64,000 nucleotides of DNA from an uncultured Paracoccaceae bacterium (GTDB taxonomy: Bacteria; Pseudomonadota; Alphaproteobacteria; Rhodobacterales; Rhodobacteraceae), in the NCBI GenBank assembly GCA_947503765.1, contig CANNFA010000002.1:306501-370500 (forward strand). The letters run 5' to 3'. Below, piece after piece: positions 11,159-20,196 of this stretch. The position numbers and the translations under genes are program-made. Below the pieces are notes generated by a model, which saw only the letters and a program-made list of their open reading frames with translations, ran no database searches and was not told where the DNA came from. How positions within the stretch are numbered: position 1 is the stretch's first letter; every line of letters starts with the position of its first letter.

Positions 11159-12493
11159 CTATTGCAACAGGGGCGACCACGCCGGGTCGGAGGCCGCGCC
11201 ATCGGTCGGTACACGGCGCAGGTTCCGGCCGGTGATGTCGACAGAGTACAGGGACGGTGTGCCGGTCGCGCCCTGGCTTTCGCGGGTGAACATGATGACG
11301 CGGCCATTGGGCGACCAGGTGGGGCTTTCATCCAGGAAGCTGGCGGTCAGCAGCCGCTCGTTCGAGCCGTCGGTGCGCATCACGCCGATGTGGAAACGCC
11401 CCTTGTTCTGCTTGACGAAGGCGATCAGGTCGCCGCGCGGCGACCAGACCGGCGCGCCGTAGCGACCCGCGCCCGAAGAGATCCGCGTCGCCGGCCCGCC
11501 GCCCGCCGGCATCACGTAGAGCTGCTGGCTGCCCGAGCGGTCGCTCTCGAACACGATGAAGCGGCCGTCGGGCGATACGCTGGGCGAGGTTTCGATGGAC
11601 GGCGCGTCGGTCAGCGCGCGGGTCTGCCCGGTGCCGAGCGTCAGTTCGAACAGGTCCGAATTGCCGCCGCGCGCCAGCGAATAGATCACCCTGGACCCGT
11701 CCGGTGTGAAGGCCGGGCCGACCGACATCGCGCCCACCTCCTGCTCCAGCACCCGGCGCTGCACGGTGTCCACGTCCAGCAGGTGGATGCGCGGGCTGCC
11801 GGTTTCGTAGCTGGTGTAGAGCACCCGCTTGCCATCGGGCGAGAACCGCGGCGCCAGCACGATCGCGCTGCTGTCGGTCAGGTATTCGAGGTTCGCGCCG
11901 TCGTAATCCATGATCGCCAGCCGGGTGCGCCGCGCATCCTTGGGCCCGGTCTGCGACACGAACACCACGCGGCTGTCGAAATAGCCGCCCTCGCCGGTGA
12001 TCCGGCTATAGACCGCGTCCGCCACCTTGTGCGCCATGCGCCGCCAGCTGTCCTGGCTGGCGGCGAATTGCAGCCCGTCGCCCATCTGCCCGTCGGAAAA
12101 AACGTCGAACAGCCGGAACTTCACGACCACCTTGCCATCGCCGGTGGTCTGCACCGCGCCGGTGATCAGCGCCTGCGCATTGATCGCCTTCCAGTCGGAA
12201 TACTGCACCGGGCTCTGAAAGCTGGTGACGGTGGAGATGTAGGCGTCGGGCCGGATCTCGCGGAACAGGCCGGTGCCGGTCAGGTCGGCGGCAACGACGC
12301 GGGTGATCTGCGCGGCCATTGCCTCGGCGCCGGCATTCTCGGCCACGAATTGCGGGATCGCGAAGGGCAGGGGTTCGATCACGCCCTCGGTGATCTCGAT
12401 CCGCAGCGGGCCCGATCCGTCCTGCGCGGCCGCGGGGGCAACCGGCAGACCGGCCAGCGCCAGCGCAAGGGTCATCAGCAGCAAACGGGTCAT
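11159..12493 (-). CDS. tolB: Tol-Pal system beta-propeller protein TolB
   Basis: Periplasmic protein that shuttles between Pal and TolA. 444 residues, usual size. Signal peptide 1-23 ([20 protein letters not shown], then AQDG). The N-terminal alpha/beta domain covers about 24-160 and a six-bladed propeller of WD40-like PD40 repeats follows; repeated [58 protein letters not shown] and [13 protein letters not shown] are visible. ATG start 12491-12493. It is separated from tolA by 99 bases and from pal by 122 bases without an obvious terminator, so read as one operon. Confidence 0.96.
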   Translation of the reverse strand: MTRLLLMTLALALAGLPVAPAAAQDGSGPLRIEITEGVIEPLPFAIPQFVAENAGAEAMAAQITRVVAADLTGTGLFREIRPDAYISTVTSFQSPVQYSDWKAINAQALITGAVQTTGDGKVVVKFRLFDVFSDGQMGDGLQFAASQDSWRRMAHKVADAVYSRITGEGGYFDSRVVFVSQTGPKDARRTRLAIMDYDGANLEYLTDSSAIVLAPRFSPDGKRVLYTSYETGSPRIHLLDVDTVQRRVLEQEVGAMSVGPAFTPDGSRVIYSLARGGNSDLFELTLGTGQTRALTDAPSIETSPSVSPDGRFIVFESDRSGSQQLYVMPAGGGPATRISSGAGRYGAPVWSPRGDLIAFVKQNKGRFHIGVMRTDGSNERLLTASFLDESPTWSPNGRVIMFTRESQGATGTPSLYSVDITGRNLRRVPTDGAASDPAWSPLLQ

Positions 12494-12592
12494 TCGATCC
12501 TCTTGGGTTCTTGCCGATTGAACGTCATCTCAATCTGTTTCCAATCGAGTCATTTCTCAACCGGCTTCTGCCGGTGGCGGACGGTCGGCGGA

Positions 12593-13735
12593 CTATCGCA
12601 TCCGCATGCCCGACGGGTTGAAGGTCATCTCGATCTGCCGCCAGAAGCCGTATTTCTCGGCCGGCAGCGGGAAGCCGCGCGCGCCGCAGCGGGTGATGGC
12701 ACTGCGCGCGGCGCGGAATGCGACCTGAACCGACTGCGAATCGCCCCCCGAGGAGCCGACCAGCGCGATCGAGCCGACATCGGGCGTGCCGTCGCGGTTC
12801 ATGGCCACGCTGACCACAACCTCGGTATCCAGCGCCGCGGTCGAGGATGCGCCGAGGTTCCAGCACCGCTGCACGGCCACGCGCAGCGCCTCGCGTTCCG
12901 ATCCGTTCAGCGGCGGGCCGACCGGCGCGGAACTGGCGGGCGGCGTGTCCGGCTCGGACAGCGCATCGCCCACCGCCGCGGCAACCGCGTCGGCGATTGC
13001 GTCGGGATCGGCGCCGCTGTCGTCAGTCGTTTCCGGCGTAGCGGGTTCTGCCACGTCCACCGGCGCCTCGACCGTTTCGGTCGTCGGCGCGGGGGCAGGC
13101 GCGGCTGGGCGCGCCACGGGTATGGGCGAGCGGTCCGGCGCGCCGGCGGGCGTGTCCGCCTCGGTGACGATCTCGGTCGTGGTCTGCTCGGGCGCGGCGT
13201 CGGTGTCCTCCTCCGCCACCTCGTCGGTCTCGGCATCGGGGTCGACACTGGGCGCGGCGGTATCGGCGATTTCGGGTGTGTCGGGGGCCTCGGGCTGCGG
13301 CACGGGCGCAACGCGCGGCGCGTCGCTGGGCTGCGGCACCTCGGCGGGCGGCAGATCGGGCAGGGCGGTGTCCTCGGCCGGGGGGGCGATCTCTTCCGGT
13401 GGAGTGTCGGCGATCTCGGGTTCGGGCTGCGGCGCCTCCGGCTCCGGCTCCGGTTCGGGTTCCGGTTCGGGCGGCTCCGGGCGCTCGGCCGGCGGCGGCG
13501 ACGCCTCCACCGGTTCTTCCGCCTCCGGCTCGGGCGCATCGGGCGCGGCGATTTCCGGCGCGTCCTCCACCGGTCTGGGCGCCGACAGCGCGGCGAATTC
13601 CTCGGCCGAGATCAGCGACACGTCGGCGGCGTCGAATTGCGGCTCCTCGGGCGCGGAATGCAGCATCCCGCCCAGCGCCAGCCATGCCAGCAACAGCCCG
13701 TGCCCCGCGCCAGATATGACCGTTCCGCTGTCCAA
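12593..13735 (-). CDS. tolA: Cell envelope integrity protein TolA
   Basis: Inner-membrane-anchored linker of the Tol complex. 380 residues. One TM near the N-terminus (about 8-26, HGLLLAWLALGGML), then a very long spacer (about 60-270) made of Pro, Glu and Ala, including a run of Glu-Pro dipeptides. The compact C-terminal domain (about 280-380) has the RCWNLG and ITRCGARGFPLP segments whose two cysteines probably form a disulfide. Unlike the helical Ala/Lys spacer of E. coli TolA, this one is Pro/Glu-rich and probably extended. The start is TTG 13733-13735, five bases after the tolR stop with a GGATAAGGG-like site; no in-frame ATG precedes the TM. Confidence 0.9.
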   Translation of the reverse strand: MDSGTVISGAGHGLLLAWLALGGMLHSAPEEPQFDAADVSLISAEEFAALSAPRPVEDAPEIAAPDAPEPEAEEPVEASPPPAERPEPPEPEPEPEPEPEAPQPEPEIADTPPEEIAPPAEDTALPDLPPAEVPQPSDAPRVAPVPQPEAPDTPEIADTAAPSVDPDAETDEVAEEDTDAAPEQTTTEIVTEADTPAGAPDRSPIPVARPAAPAPAPTTETVEAPVDVAEPATPETTDDSGADPDAIADAVAAAVGDALSEPDTPPASSAPVGPPLNGSEREALRVAVQRCWNLGASSTAALDTEVVVSVAMNRDGTPDVGSIALVGSSGGDSQSVQVAFRAARSAITRCGARGFPLPAEKYGFWRQIEMTFNPSGMRMR

Positions 13736-13739
13736 GCCC

Positions 13740-14222
13740 TTATCCGTCCACGCCGTCCATCTGCGGCCCGCCGCTTTCGGTGATCAGGCCGATATTGCGA
13801 AAGCCGCCCGCGTTCAGCGCGCCCATGACCTGTGCCACCTTGGCATAGGCGATGGTCCCGTCGGCGCGCAGGAATATCTTGTCGCTCACCCGCTCGGCGG
13901 CGATGGCGCGCAGCCGCCCGATCAACTCGTCCGGCGCGACCTCGGTCGTCTGGATCATGATCGCCCCGTTCGCGTCGACAGTCACCGTCAGCGGCTCTTC
14001 CTGGTCGACCGGCAGCGCCTCTGCCGCCGTCTCGGGCAGCTCGATCGGCACGCCCACGGTCAGCAGCGGCGCCGACACCATGAAGATGATCAGCAGCACC
14101 AGCATCACGTCCACGAAGGGCGTGACGTTGATCTCGCTCATCGCGCGGGCCTTGCCGCGCCGCCGCCGGTCGCGCCCGCGCCGCGGCGCACCGTTCGAAC
14201 CCTTGATGACACCCGCCCCCAT
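13740..14222 (-). CDS. tolR: Tol-Pal proton-channel protein TolR
   Basis: Inner-membrane protein that with TolQ forms the proton-driven stator energising TolA. 160 residues. A strongly basic cytoplasmic N-terminus (residues 13-27, mostly Arg) precedes INVTPFVDVMLVLLIIFMVS, which holds the single TM (about 36-54) and the essential proton-carrying Asp38. The periplasmic ExbD/TolR domain follows. ATG start at 14220-14222, two bases after the tolQ stop. The open frame that extends upstream overlaps tolQ and is not used. Confidence 0.95.
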   Translation of the reverse strand: MGAGVIKGSNGAPRRGRDRRRRGKARAMSEINVTPFVDVMLVLLIIFMVSAPLLTVGVPIELPETAAEALPVDQEEPLTVTVDANGAIMIQTTEVAPDELIGRLRAIAAERVSDKIFLRADGTIAYAKVAQVMGALNAGGFRNIGLITESGGPQMDGVDG

Positions 14223-14224
14223 CG

Positions 14225-14893
14225 TCAGCTGTCCAGCTGGCGCGACAGGATGGTCGAGAATTCGTCGGCGAAACTTTCGTAATTGGCGACGATCTTGTCG
14301 CTGTCCGCCGACAGCTTGTTGAACGCCACCACCGCCGGGATCGCCGCCAGCAGGCCCAGCCCGGTCGCAAGCAGCGCCTCGGCGATGCCCGGCGCGACCA
14401 CCGCCAGCGAGGTGTTCTGCTGCCCCGCAATCTCGATGAACGAGTTCATGATCCCCCAGACCGTGCCGAACAGCCCGACGAACGGCGCGGTGGACCCGAC
14501 CGTGGCCAGAAAGCTCAGCCCGGCATTCAGCTGCTCGGCCTCCTTGTTGATCGCCACGTCCATGGAGCGGTCGATGCGGCTTTGCGCCCCCGCGATCAGC
14601 CCGCCATCCTGCCGGTGCGAGCGGCGCCATTCCAGCATGCCGGCGGCGAATATCCGCTCGGACGCGCCGGCGGGGGTCGGCCCCAGCTGTTCGTACAGCC
14701 CGTCCAGCGGCTCGCCCGACCAGAACGCCGCGTCAAAGGTGGCGGCCTCGCGTTCGGCGGCGCGGTAGGCGATGATCTTGCGCACGATGATCGCCCAGGC
14801 CCAGAACGATGCCGCCAGAAGCAGCAGCATCACCAGTTGCACAACGATGGACGCGCGCCAGAACAGCGCGAAAAAGGAAAAATCGGCTTCCAT
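14225..14893 (-). CDS. tolQ: Tol-Pal proton-channel protein TolQ
   Basis: Inner-membrane MotA/TolQ/ExbB family protein, stator partner of TolR. 222 residues. Three TM segments: about 15-37 (IVVQLVMLLLLAASFWAWAIIV), about 130-150 (FLATVGSTAPFVGLFGTVWGIM, carrying the conserved Thr/Gly-rich pore-lining stretch) and about 165-187 (APGIAEALLATGLGLLAAIPAVVAF in part). ATG start 14891-14893. First gene of the tol block; 113 bases separate it from ybgC, so a tol promoter could lie there, though I see no clear one. Confidence 0.96.
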   Translation of the reverse strand: MEADFSFFALFWRASIVVQLVMLLLLAASFWAWAIIVRKIIAYRAAEREAATFDAAFWSGEPLDGLYEQLGPTPAGASERIFAAGMLEWRRSHRQDGGLIAGAQSRIDRSMDVAINKEAEQLNAGLSFLATVGSTAPFVGLFGTVWGIMNSFIEIAGQQNTSLAVVAPGIAEALLATGLGLLAAIPAVVAFNKLSADSDKIVANYESFADEFSTILSRQLDS

Positions 14894-15006
14894 TGGTCCT
14901 GCTCTTTGTTCGGCCCGGCTGACGCGGACTCTTTGTTGCCCCGTCCTTACCGGATCTCCGCGTCAAATGCCAAGAAAAGCGCGCAAGGGAAGACAAAGCC
15001 GCGTGA

Positions 15007-15396
15007 TCAGCCCAGCACTCGGCGGATCTCTGCCGGCATACGTGCCGGACGCCCGTCCTGCGCCAGCGCGACAAGCGTCACGCGCGCCGAGAAAAGCGGC
15101 GTGCCGCCGCGCAGGACCTCCTGGCGCAGCACCAGCCGCGCGCCCGTCAGCGTCTCCGGCGTGCTCGTCACCTCCAGCAGGTCGTCGAACCGCGCCGGGC
15201 TCAGGTAATCGGCCTCGACGCGCCGCACCGCGAACACGATGCCCGCGTCGCGTTTCATCGCCGCCTGGTCGACGCCCAGGGCGCGCACCATCTCGGTGCG
15301 GGCGCGTTCGATGAATTTCAGGTAATTGGCGTAATAGACGATCCCGGCAAGGTCGGTATCCTCGTAATACACGCGGCAGGTGAAGCGGTGGGTCAT
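15007..15396 (-). CDS. ybgC: Tol-Pal associated acyl-CoA thioesterase YbgC
   Basis: Hot-dog fold thioesterase of the 4-hydroxybenzoyl-CoA thioesterase family, linked to phospholipid metabolism and encoded with tol-pal in many Proteobacteria. 129 residues. The N-terminal motif [20 protein letters not shown] contains the catalytic Asp15 and the helix-capping Gly. [12 protein letters not shown] and SARVTLVAL are the expected later strands. Start ATG at 15394-15396 overlaps the TGA of the upstream membrane protein gene (ATGA). The longer in-frame opening upstream runs through that gene. Confidence 0.93.
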   Translation of the reverse strand: MTHRFTCRVYYEDTDLAGIVYYANYLKFIERARTEMVRALGVDQAAMKRDAGIVFAVRRVEADYLSPARFDDLLEVTSTPETLTGARLVLRQEVLRGGTPLFSARVTLVALAQDGRPARMPAEIRRVLG

Positions 15397-15797
15397 CGGC
15401 GGTCCTTCCCGGTCAGAAGCAGCAGCGGCATTGCGCCGAACAGCACTTGTGCGGCCAGCCCCGGCCAGGCGGCGGGCGCGGCATAGCCGGCGGCGATCTG
15501 CGCCAGTGTCCGGCCGAAACCGAAGCGCCCCAGCGCCACCTCGGCCATGATCAGCAGCGCGAAACCCAGCGCCCCCATCGCCGCGCGCGCCGCCAGCGTG
15601 GCCGGCACGCCCAGCCGCCGGATCAGCCAGCGCGCGGCCCAAAGGCTCGCCGCCAGCATCACCGGGATTTCCAGCAGCTCGGCCCAGAGCCGCCCCAGCG
15701 CGGGGACCAGCAGCAGAACCCGCAGCGTGCCCAGCGCGAACCCGGCGGCAAAGACAAGTGCCGCATAGGCCGCACCGGCGACCAGCGCCGCCCTCAT
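15393..15797 (-). CDS. Small polytopic membrane protein of unknown function
   Basis: 134 residues with four hydrophobic segments (about 3-24, 44-58, 67-88 and 108-128) separated by short Arg-containing loops, so an inner-membrane protein with little outside the bilayer. I do not recognise a family. Start ATG 15795-15797 overlaps the end of the upstream gene and its stop overlaps ybgC (ATGA on both sides), so three genes (210-residue protein, this one, ybgC) are translationally coupled. The position between ruvB and ybgC-tolQ suggests an envelope role, but that is inference only. Confidence 0.7.
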   Translation of the reverse strand: MRAALVAGAAYAALVFAAGFALGTLRVLLLVPALGRLWAELLEIPVMLAASLWAARWLIRRLGVPATLAARAAMGALGFALLIMAEVALGRFGFGRTLAQIAAGYAAPAAWPGLAAQVLFGAMPLLLLTGKDRR

Positions 15798-16426
15798 GCG
15801 CCGCCGCCGCGCGCCGACACGCGCGCATGAAGCCGCAGCGCATGGGCCGGATCGGTCGCCGCCACCGGCATCGCGGCGTCATATGCGGCGCGGATCACCG
15901 CCGCGATATCGCCCCGCAAAGCCGCCCCCTGCACGGATCCCTCCAGCGGCGACCGCGCGGCAAAGGCCCGCTCCGACCACAGCAGCACGACCCGCACCAT
16001 CTGGTCCAGCGCCAGCGTCCCGGCGGGCAGCGCCGACAGCCGCGAATCCATCCGCAGGAACACGAAGGCGGCCTTGATCGCGCCCGCCGCATCGAACCGG
16101 AAGGCGCGGTACTGGCTGGCATCCGCCGCTTGCAGCCGCGCGACAAGCGGTGCCAGATCCGGGATCATCCGATCCAGATCCGGCACGTCCCGAAGCTCGG
16201 CCCAGTCCCTCAGGAAAAAGACCATCAGGTTCGCGCCCAGTTCGGGGTCGGTCTCCGCCATACCGTGCCCGGCAACCGACAGCACCGCTTCGCAAGCGCT
16301 CTTGAGCACGCGCAGCGTCGCATCCTCGACCCCGAACACGACGGGCGCGACGGGCCTGCCCCAGCGCGCGAAGCGGTAGCGCCCATCCTCTTGCGTGAAC
16401 AGCTCTTCGATCTCGTCCGGGGTCAT
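15794..16426 (-). CDS. Conserved-looking hypothetical protein, 210 residues
   Basis: Soluble, largely helical protein without signal peptide or recognisable motif. It begins [32 protein letters not shown], has a central run [33 protein letters not shown], and an Arg/Ala-rich C-terminus. Proper codon structure and tight coupling (its end overlaps the next start) argue that it is a real gene. ATG start 16424-16426, about 100 bases after ruvB with a hairpin in between. I cannot assign a function; the neighbourhood (ruvCAB upstream, ybgC-tol downstream) gives no firm clue. Confidence 0.7.
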   Translation of the reverse strand: MTPDEIEELFTQEDGRYRFARWGRPVAPVVFGVEDATLRVLKSACEAVLSVAGHGMAETDPELGANLMVFFLRDWAELRDVPDLDRMIPDLAPLVARLQAADASQYRAFRFDAAGAIKAAFVFLRMDSRLSALPAGTLALDQMVRVVLLWSERAFAARSPLEGSVQGAALRGDIAAVIRAAYDAAMPVAATDPAHALRLHARVSARGGGA

Positions 16427-16484
16427 GCGCCCGGCCTACCCCCGGCCGGGACCGCGGACAACCCGCCCGTTTCTCCGGTTTTCA

Positions 16485-16520
16485 AATATCCCCGCCGGAG
16501 GCAGGCTCCGCAAGGAGCCT
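16485..16520 (-). terminator. Hairpin after ruvB with Rhodobacterales-type tail
   Basis: A 7-bp stem aggctcc/ggagcct (16503-16509 with 16514-16520) lies just past the ruvB stop. On the minus strand it is followed by GCCTCCGGCGGGGATATTTG. The T-run is weak, so it may attenuate rather than end transcription before the 210-residue gene. The ggatattt-type tail resembles a sequence I recall as common in intergenic regions of this bacterial order; the mirror-like 27430-27470 hairpin is similar. Confidence 0.45.
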
Positions 16521-16524
16521 TCGC

Positions 16525-17556
<1,032 letters not shown>

Positions 17557-17560
17557 CGCC

Positions 17561-18232
17561 TCATCCCTTCGGCGCCAGCAGTTTCAGGGCCGCGCGGATC
17601 AGGCCGGGCGTTTCGCTTTCGGTCTCGGCGGCTTCGGCGACGGCGCCCGCCGCCTCGCCGGGCCCGTAGCCGAGATTGGCCAGCGCGCTCAGCGCCTCTG
17701 CCTGGGCGGCCGCGCTGCCGCCGGGGGCCGGGGCGGCGGCGGGCGCGGGGGCGTGTTCGGCCGCTGCCGGTCCGTCCGGTACCGGCCCGGCTGCGGCGGG
17801 CGCGGGAAAGGTGCCGCCCATCGCCATCACGGCCGGCGCCTTGTCCTTCAGCTCGTTCACGACGCGCTGCGCGATCTTCGGGCCGACACCGGGCGCGGCC
17901 TTGACCGCGTTCCAGTCGCCCCGCGCGATGGCGCGGCCCACGCCCTCGGCCCCCAGCGCGCCGAGGATCGCCATCGACGCCTTGGCGCCGATCCCCTGCA
18001 CGCTCATCAGCAGGCGGTGCCATTCCTTTTCCACCGGCGAGGTGAATCCGAACAGCTGCAGCAGATCCTCGCGCACCAGCAGGTCGGTATAGAGCGCCAC
18101 AGCCTCGCCGGGGCCGGGCAGGGCGGCCATGGTCCGGTCCGATACGTGCACGACATAGCCCACGCCGCCCACGTCGATCACGACGTGATCCGGCCCGCGA
18201 TAATCCAGCCGCCCGGCAAGCCGCCCGATCAT
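17561..18232 (-). CDS. ruvA: Holliday junction DNA-binding protein RuvA
   Basis: Tetrameric protein that clamps the four-way junction and recruits RuvB. 223 residues. The OB-fold domain I covers 1-65 ([26 protein letters not shown] in part). Helix-hairpin-helix motifs follow at about 72-135 ([20 protein letters not shown] and [19 protein letters not shown]). A long Ala/Pro/Gly linker (about 140-180) leads to domain III, which contacts RuvB ([15 protein letters not shown]). The linker is longer than in E. coli. Start ATG 18230-18232 overlaps the ruvC stop (ATGA). Confidence 0.96.
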   Translation of the reverse strand: MIGRLAGRLDYRGPDHVVIDVGGVGYVVHVSDRTMAALPGPGEAVALYTDLLVREDLLQLFGFTSPVEKEWHRLLMSVQGIGAKASMAILGALGAEGVGRAIARGDWNAVKAAPGVGPKIAQRVVNELKDKAPAVMAMGGTFPAPAAAGPVPDGPAAAEHAPAPAAAPAPGGSAAAQAEALSALANLGYGPGEAAGAVAEAAETESETPGLIRAALKLLAPKG

Positions 18233-18741
18233 GCCGCGCCCCGCGCGCCCGACAGGGCCGCCGCCAGCCGTCCGGAGGCGCGGGCATGATGCGCGTGGCA
18301 CAGCGCGATGGCCAGCGCGTCGGCGGCGTCCGGGCCGGCGATCTCGGCCCCCGGCAATTGCAGCCGCACCATGTGCGCGATCTGCCGCTTGTCCGCATGG
18401 CCGACGCCGACCACCGTCTTCTTGACCGTGTTGGGCGCGTATTCGCCCACTGTCAGCCCGGCCTGCGCCGGCACCAGCAACGCGACGCCGCGCGCCTGGC
18501 CCAGCTTCAGCGTCCCGGCGCCGTCCTTGTTGACGAAGGTCTGTTCGATTGCCGCCGTCCCGGGCGCGAATTGCGCGAACACCCCGGTCAGAAGCGTGTG
18601 CAGGCTGAGCAGCCGCGCCGCGAGGTCGCCGCCCTCGGGCCGGCAGATGCCGTTCGCGACATGCGAAATGCGCGACCCGTCCACGTCGATCACGCCCCAT
18701 CCAAGCGCCCGAAGGCCGGGGTCGATCCCCAGAATTCGCAT
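18229..18741 (-). CDS. ruvC: Crossover junction endodeoxyribonuclease RuvC
   Basis: Homodimeric resolvase that cuts Holliday junctions. 170 residues. The RNase H-like fold carries its acidic catalytic residues: the Asp in [12 protein letters not shown] (residue 7), the Glu in [10 protein letters not shown], and the Asp residues in [18 protein letters not shown] prefer ATG 18739-18741 (preceded by GTGAGGGAC) over the GTG three codons upstream. First gene of the 12-kb minus-strand cluster that runs to ftsH, so a promoter should lie in 18742-18900. Confidence 0.95.
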   Translation of the reverse strand: MRILGIDPGLRALGWGVIDVDGSRISHVANGICRPEGGDLAARLLSLHTLLTGVFAQFAPGTAAIEQTFVNKDGAGTLKLGQARGVALLVPAQAGLTVGEYAPNTVKKTVVGVGHADKRQIAHMVRLQLPGAEIAGPDAADALAIALCHAHHARASGRLAAALSGARGAA

Positions 18742-18887
18742 GTCCCTCACCTGCTCGGTCGTTCTTTGCGCGAAACGCTAGCACGAAAGGCGAACATCCG
18801 CCAAGCCCGGCAAAATGCCGCCGATCGCGCCGGTGGGGTCAATTCGGCCTGTTTGCGCCCTTTCGAGGGCTGGAAACGACACCCCTC

Positions 18888-18903
18888 AACCGGAATTCCG
18901 GTT
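18888..18903. promoter_or_regulatory. Perfect 16-base palindrome aaccggaattccggtt
   Basis: Dyad with a central aatt, directly followed on the plus strand by tttatt. It can be read as a small hairpin (6-bp stem, 4-base loop) with a T-rich tail, or as a dimeric repressor site upstream of the DUF1127 gene. It is isolated in its GC context. Function not known. Confidence 0.45.
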
Positions 18904-18938
18904 TTTATTACAGGAGTTTACCGGATTTTGACGGATAT

Positions 18939-18969
18939 GCGAAAACTGCATGGGAGCCATGCATTTTCG
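18939..18969. promoter_or_regulatory. Long inverted repeat upstream of the DUF1127 gene
   Basis: gcgaaaactgcatgg is followed after gag by ccatgcattttcgc, its inverse with a single extra base: a 14-bp dyad with one bulge. It lies 90 bases before the DUF1127 start, with no T-run on either side, so it is not an intrinsic terminator. Either an operator or a 5'-leader RNA hairpin. Confidence 0.5.
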
Positions 18970-19057
18970 CCGCTTGTGCGACTCGAGAATCCCTTCTAGC
19001 TGCGATTCCAAGCGTGCCCTTCGCGCCGCTTTGAACGCCGGTAGAAGGATCCTCCTC

Positions 19058-19270
19058 ATGGCTCTGTACGAAAACACCCGCCCCCTGGTCGATGGGCACC
19101 GGCAGATGCATGCCGCCGGCATCCTGGGCCAATTCTTCGGCATCTTCACCGCCTGGAACGATGCGCGCGTGACGCATACCGCGCTGTCGCGTCTCAGCGA
19201 TCACGAGCTGCACGATCTCGGATTGCATCGCGGCGATATCGACAGGTTGTCGAACCGGACCCGTATTTGA
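19058..19270 (+). CDS. DUF1127 small protein (YjiS-like / CcaF1-like)
   Basis: 70-residue basic protein ending in the DUF1127 motif LSRLSDHELHDLGLHRGDIDRL (positions about 45-66), with a preceding hydrophobic/aromatic stretch GILGQFFGIFTAW. DUF1127 proteins of alphaproteobacteria are small RNA-binding or phosphate/stress-linked proteins; in Rhodobacter sphaeroides the relative CcaF1 affects RNA turnover and its 3' region gives rise to small RNAs. ATG at 19058 is preceded by GAAGGATCC. It has its own leader with two palindromes and its own terminator, so it is an independent, probably stress-controlled, unit. I see no obvious sRNA motif repeats in the 75 bases before its terminator. Confidence 0.82.
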   Translation: MALYENTRPLVDGHRQMHAAGILGQFFGIFTAWNDARVTHTALSRLSDHELHDLGLHRGDIDRLSNRTRI

Positions 19271-19344
19271 GGCAACCGCATCTTGTGAAGCCCCTTCCCG
19301 TGGCGGTCCGCGGGCCGGGGCCGCTGCATGGACCATGAAAACGA

Positions 19345-19386
19345 AACGCGCGCCGGGCTGCCCATGTCCGGCGCGCGTTGCTTTTT
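19345..19386 (+). terminator. Rho-independent terminator of the DUF1127 unit
   Basis: 12-bp stem aacgcgcgccgg/ccggcgcgcgtt (19345-19356 with 19368-19379), an 11-base loop, then gctttttcc. Strong plus-strand terminator 75 bases past the DUF1127 stop. Confidence 0.85.
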
Positions 19387-19420
19387 CCGCCTTTGAGAAT
19401 CCGTTTCCTGGCGTCCCGCG

Positions 19421-19738
19421 TCAGCGGCGGATGGCCGTCACCACGCCCTTCGACACGGGGTCGAGCACCATGATCGCGGCGGCAGCCCGCTCCAGCATGT
19501 TGCCCTCCGACAGTTCGGCCATCTTGCCGTTATAGGCAACGGCGCCGATTTGAATGAACAGGAAGATCTTGAACGCCAGCACCGCCAGCGCGAATTGCAG
19601 GATCTGGCGGATCGGCAGCACCCGGCGATGCCGGCGGCGGCGGGCCAGTTCCATGCCGTCATGGTTGAAGCTCTCGACAGAGCGGCTGCGCGGGGCAAAG
19701 ATGGCGTTTTTCATCGAAACTGCAATCTGCATGGTCAT
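19421..19738 (-). CDS. Single-span membrane protein of unknown function
   Basis: 105 residues. The N-terminal 44 residues contain a very basic patch (ARRRRHRR at 32-39), followed by one TM (about 45-69, ILQFALAVLAFKIFLFIQIG) and a short C-terminal part (KMAELSEGNMLERAAAAIMVLDPVSKGVVTAIR). By the positive-inside rule the N-terminus should be cytoplasmic. ATG at 19736-19738 with GGAGAC upstream; the open frame upstream to 20041 is not credible. I do not recognise a family. Isolated, convergent with the DUF1127 unit. Confidence 0.6.
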   Translation of the reverse strand: MTMQIAVSMKNAIFAPRSRSVESFNHDGMELARRRRHRRVLPIRQILQFALAVLAFKIFLFIQIGAVAYNGKMAELSEGNMLERAAAAIMVLDPVSKGVVTAIRR

Positions 19739-20196
19739 CTGGTGTCTCCGTCCGGTCCGGGGTCTTGATCGAACAGGGACAAATTCGTGGCGAAATATGG
19801 CGGAAATGTGGCGCTGCCCGCCGGACGCCCGTTTCGCGCCGTATTTCCGCCCGAAAGCCGGAAACACGCAGGATTCCGAGAAACAATGGGAAAAATCGGT
19901 GTGAATTGTCACCGGCGCGCTGCGATTCGGCCGCGACTCGCCCGGCCTGCGTGCCGCATTGCGGCCGCATATCCGATTGCGGGAAAGGAGGGTGCAGGAC
20001 GTTGCCGGAACCGGGGCCGCGCGCGGCCGGGTCCGTGCCACCCGGACGGAACGTGGTCCGGTTTGGAGGGGGTGGAGCGGGGCGTGGCGCGGGCGGGCCG
20101 GCGGGCCGCTCGGCCCGGCAACGTCGCTGCAATGTCAGGATCGGCGGCGAATGTGGCCGGAATGCGGCGGGCTGCGCCGGTCGGCCGGTTTCCGCC
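19739..20196. other. 458-bp intergenic region
   Basis: Between the end of prmA and the start of the 105-residue gene (both minus strand). Very GC-rich on the prmA side and more mixed near 19770-19900, where the promoter of the 105-residue gene is expected. Open frames exist on both strands, but none has a Shine-Dalgarno site or protein-like composition. No tRNA, clear terminator or repeat recognised. Confidence 0.35.

Larger units (their letters stand above)
18742..19057. other. 316-bp divergent region between ruvC and the DUF1127 gene
   Basis: Holds the start region of the ruv cluster on one strand and the leader of the DUF1127 gene on the other. It contains two palindromes (listed separately) and a lower-GC stretch at 18895-18945 (tttttattacaggagttta, gattttgacggatatgc) that is the likeliest promoter zone. 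TTGACG at 18928-18933 is a plausible -35 for the plus strand, but I cannot fix a -10. No other gene seen. Confidence 0.4.
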
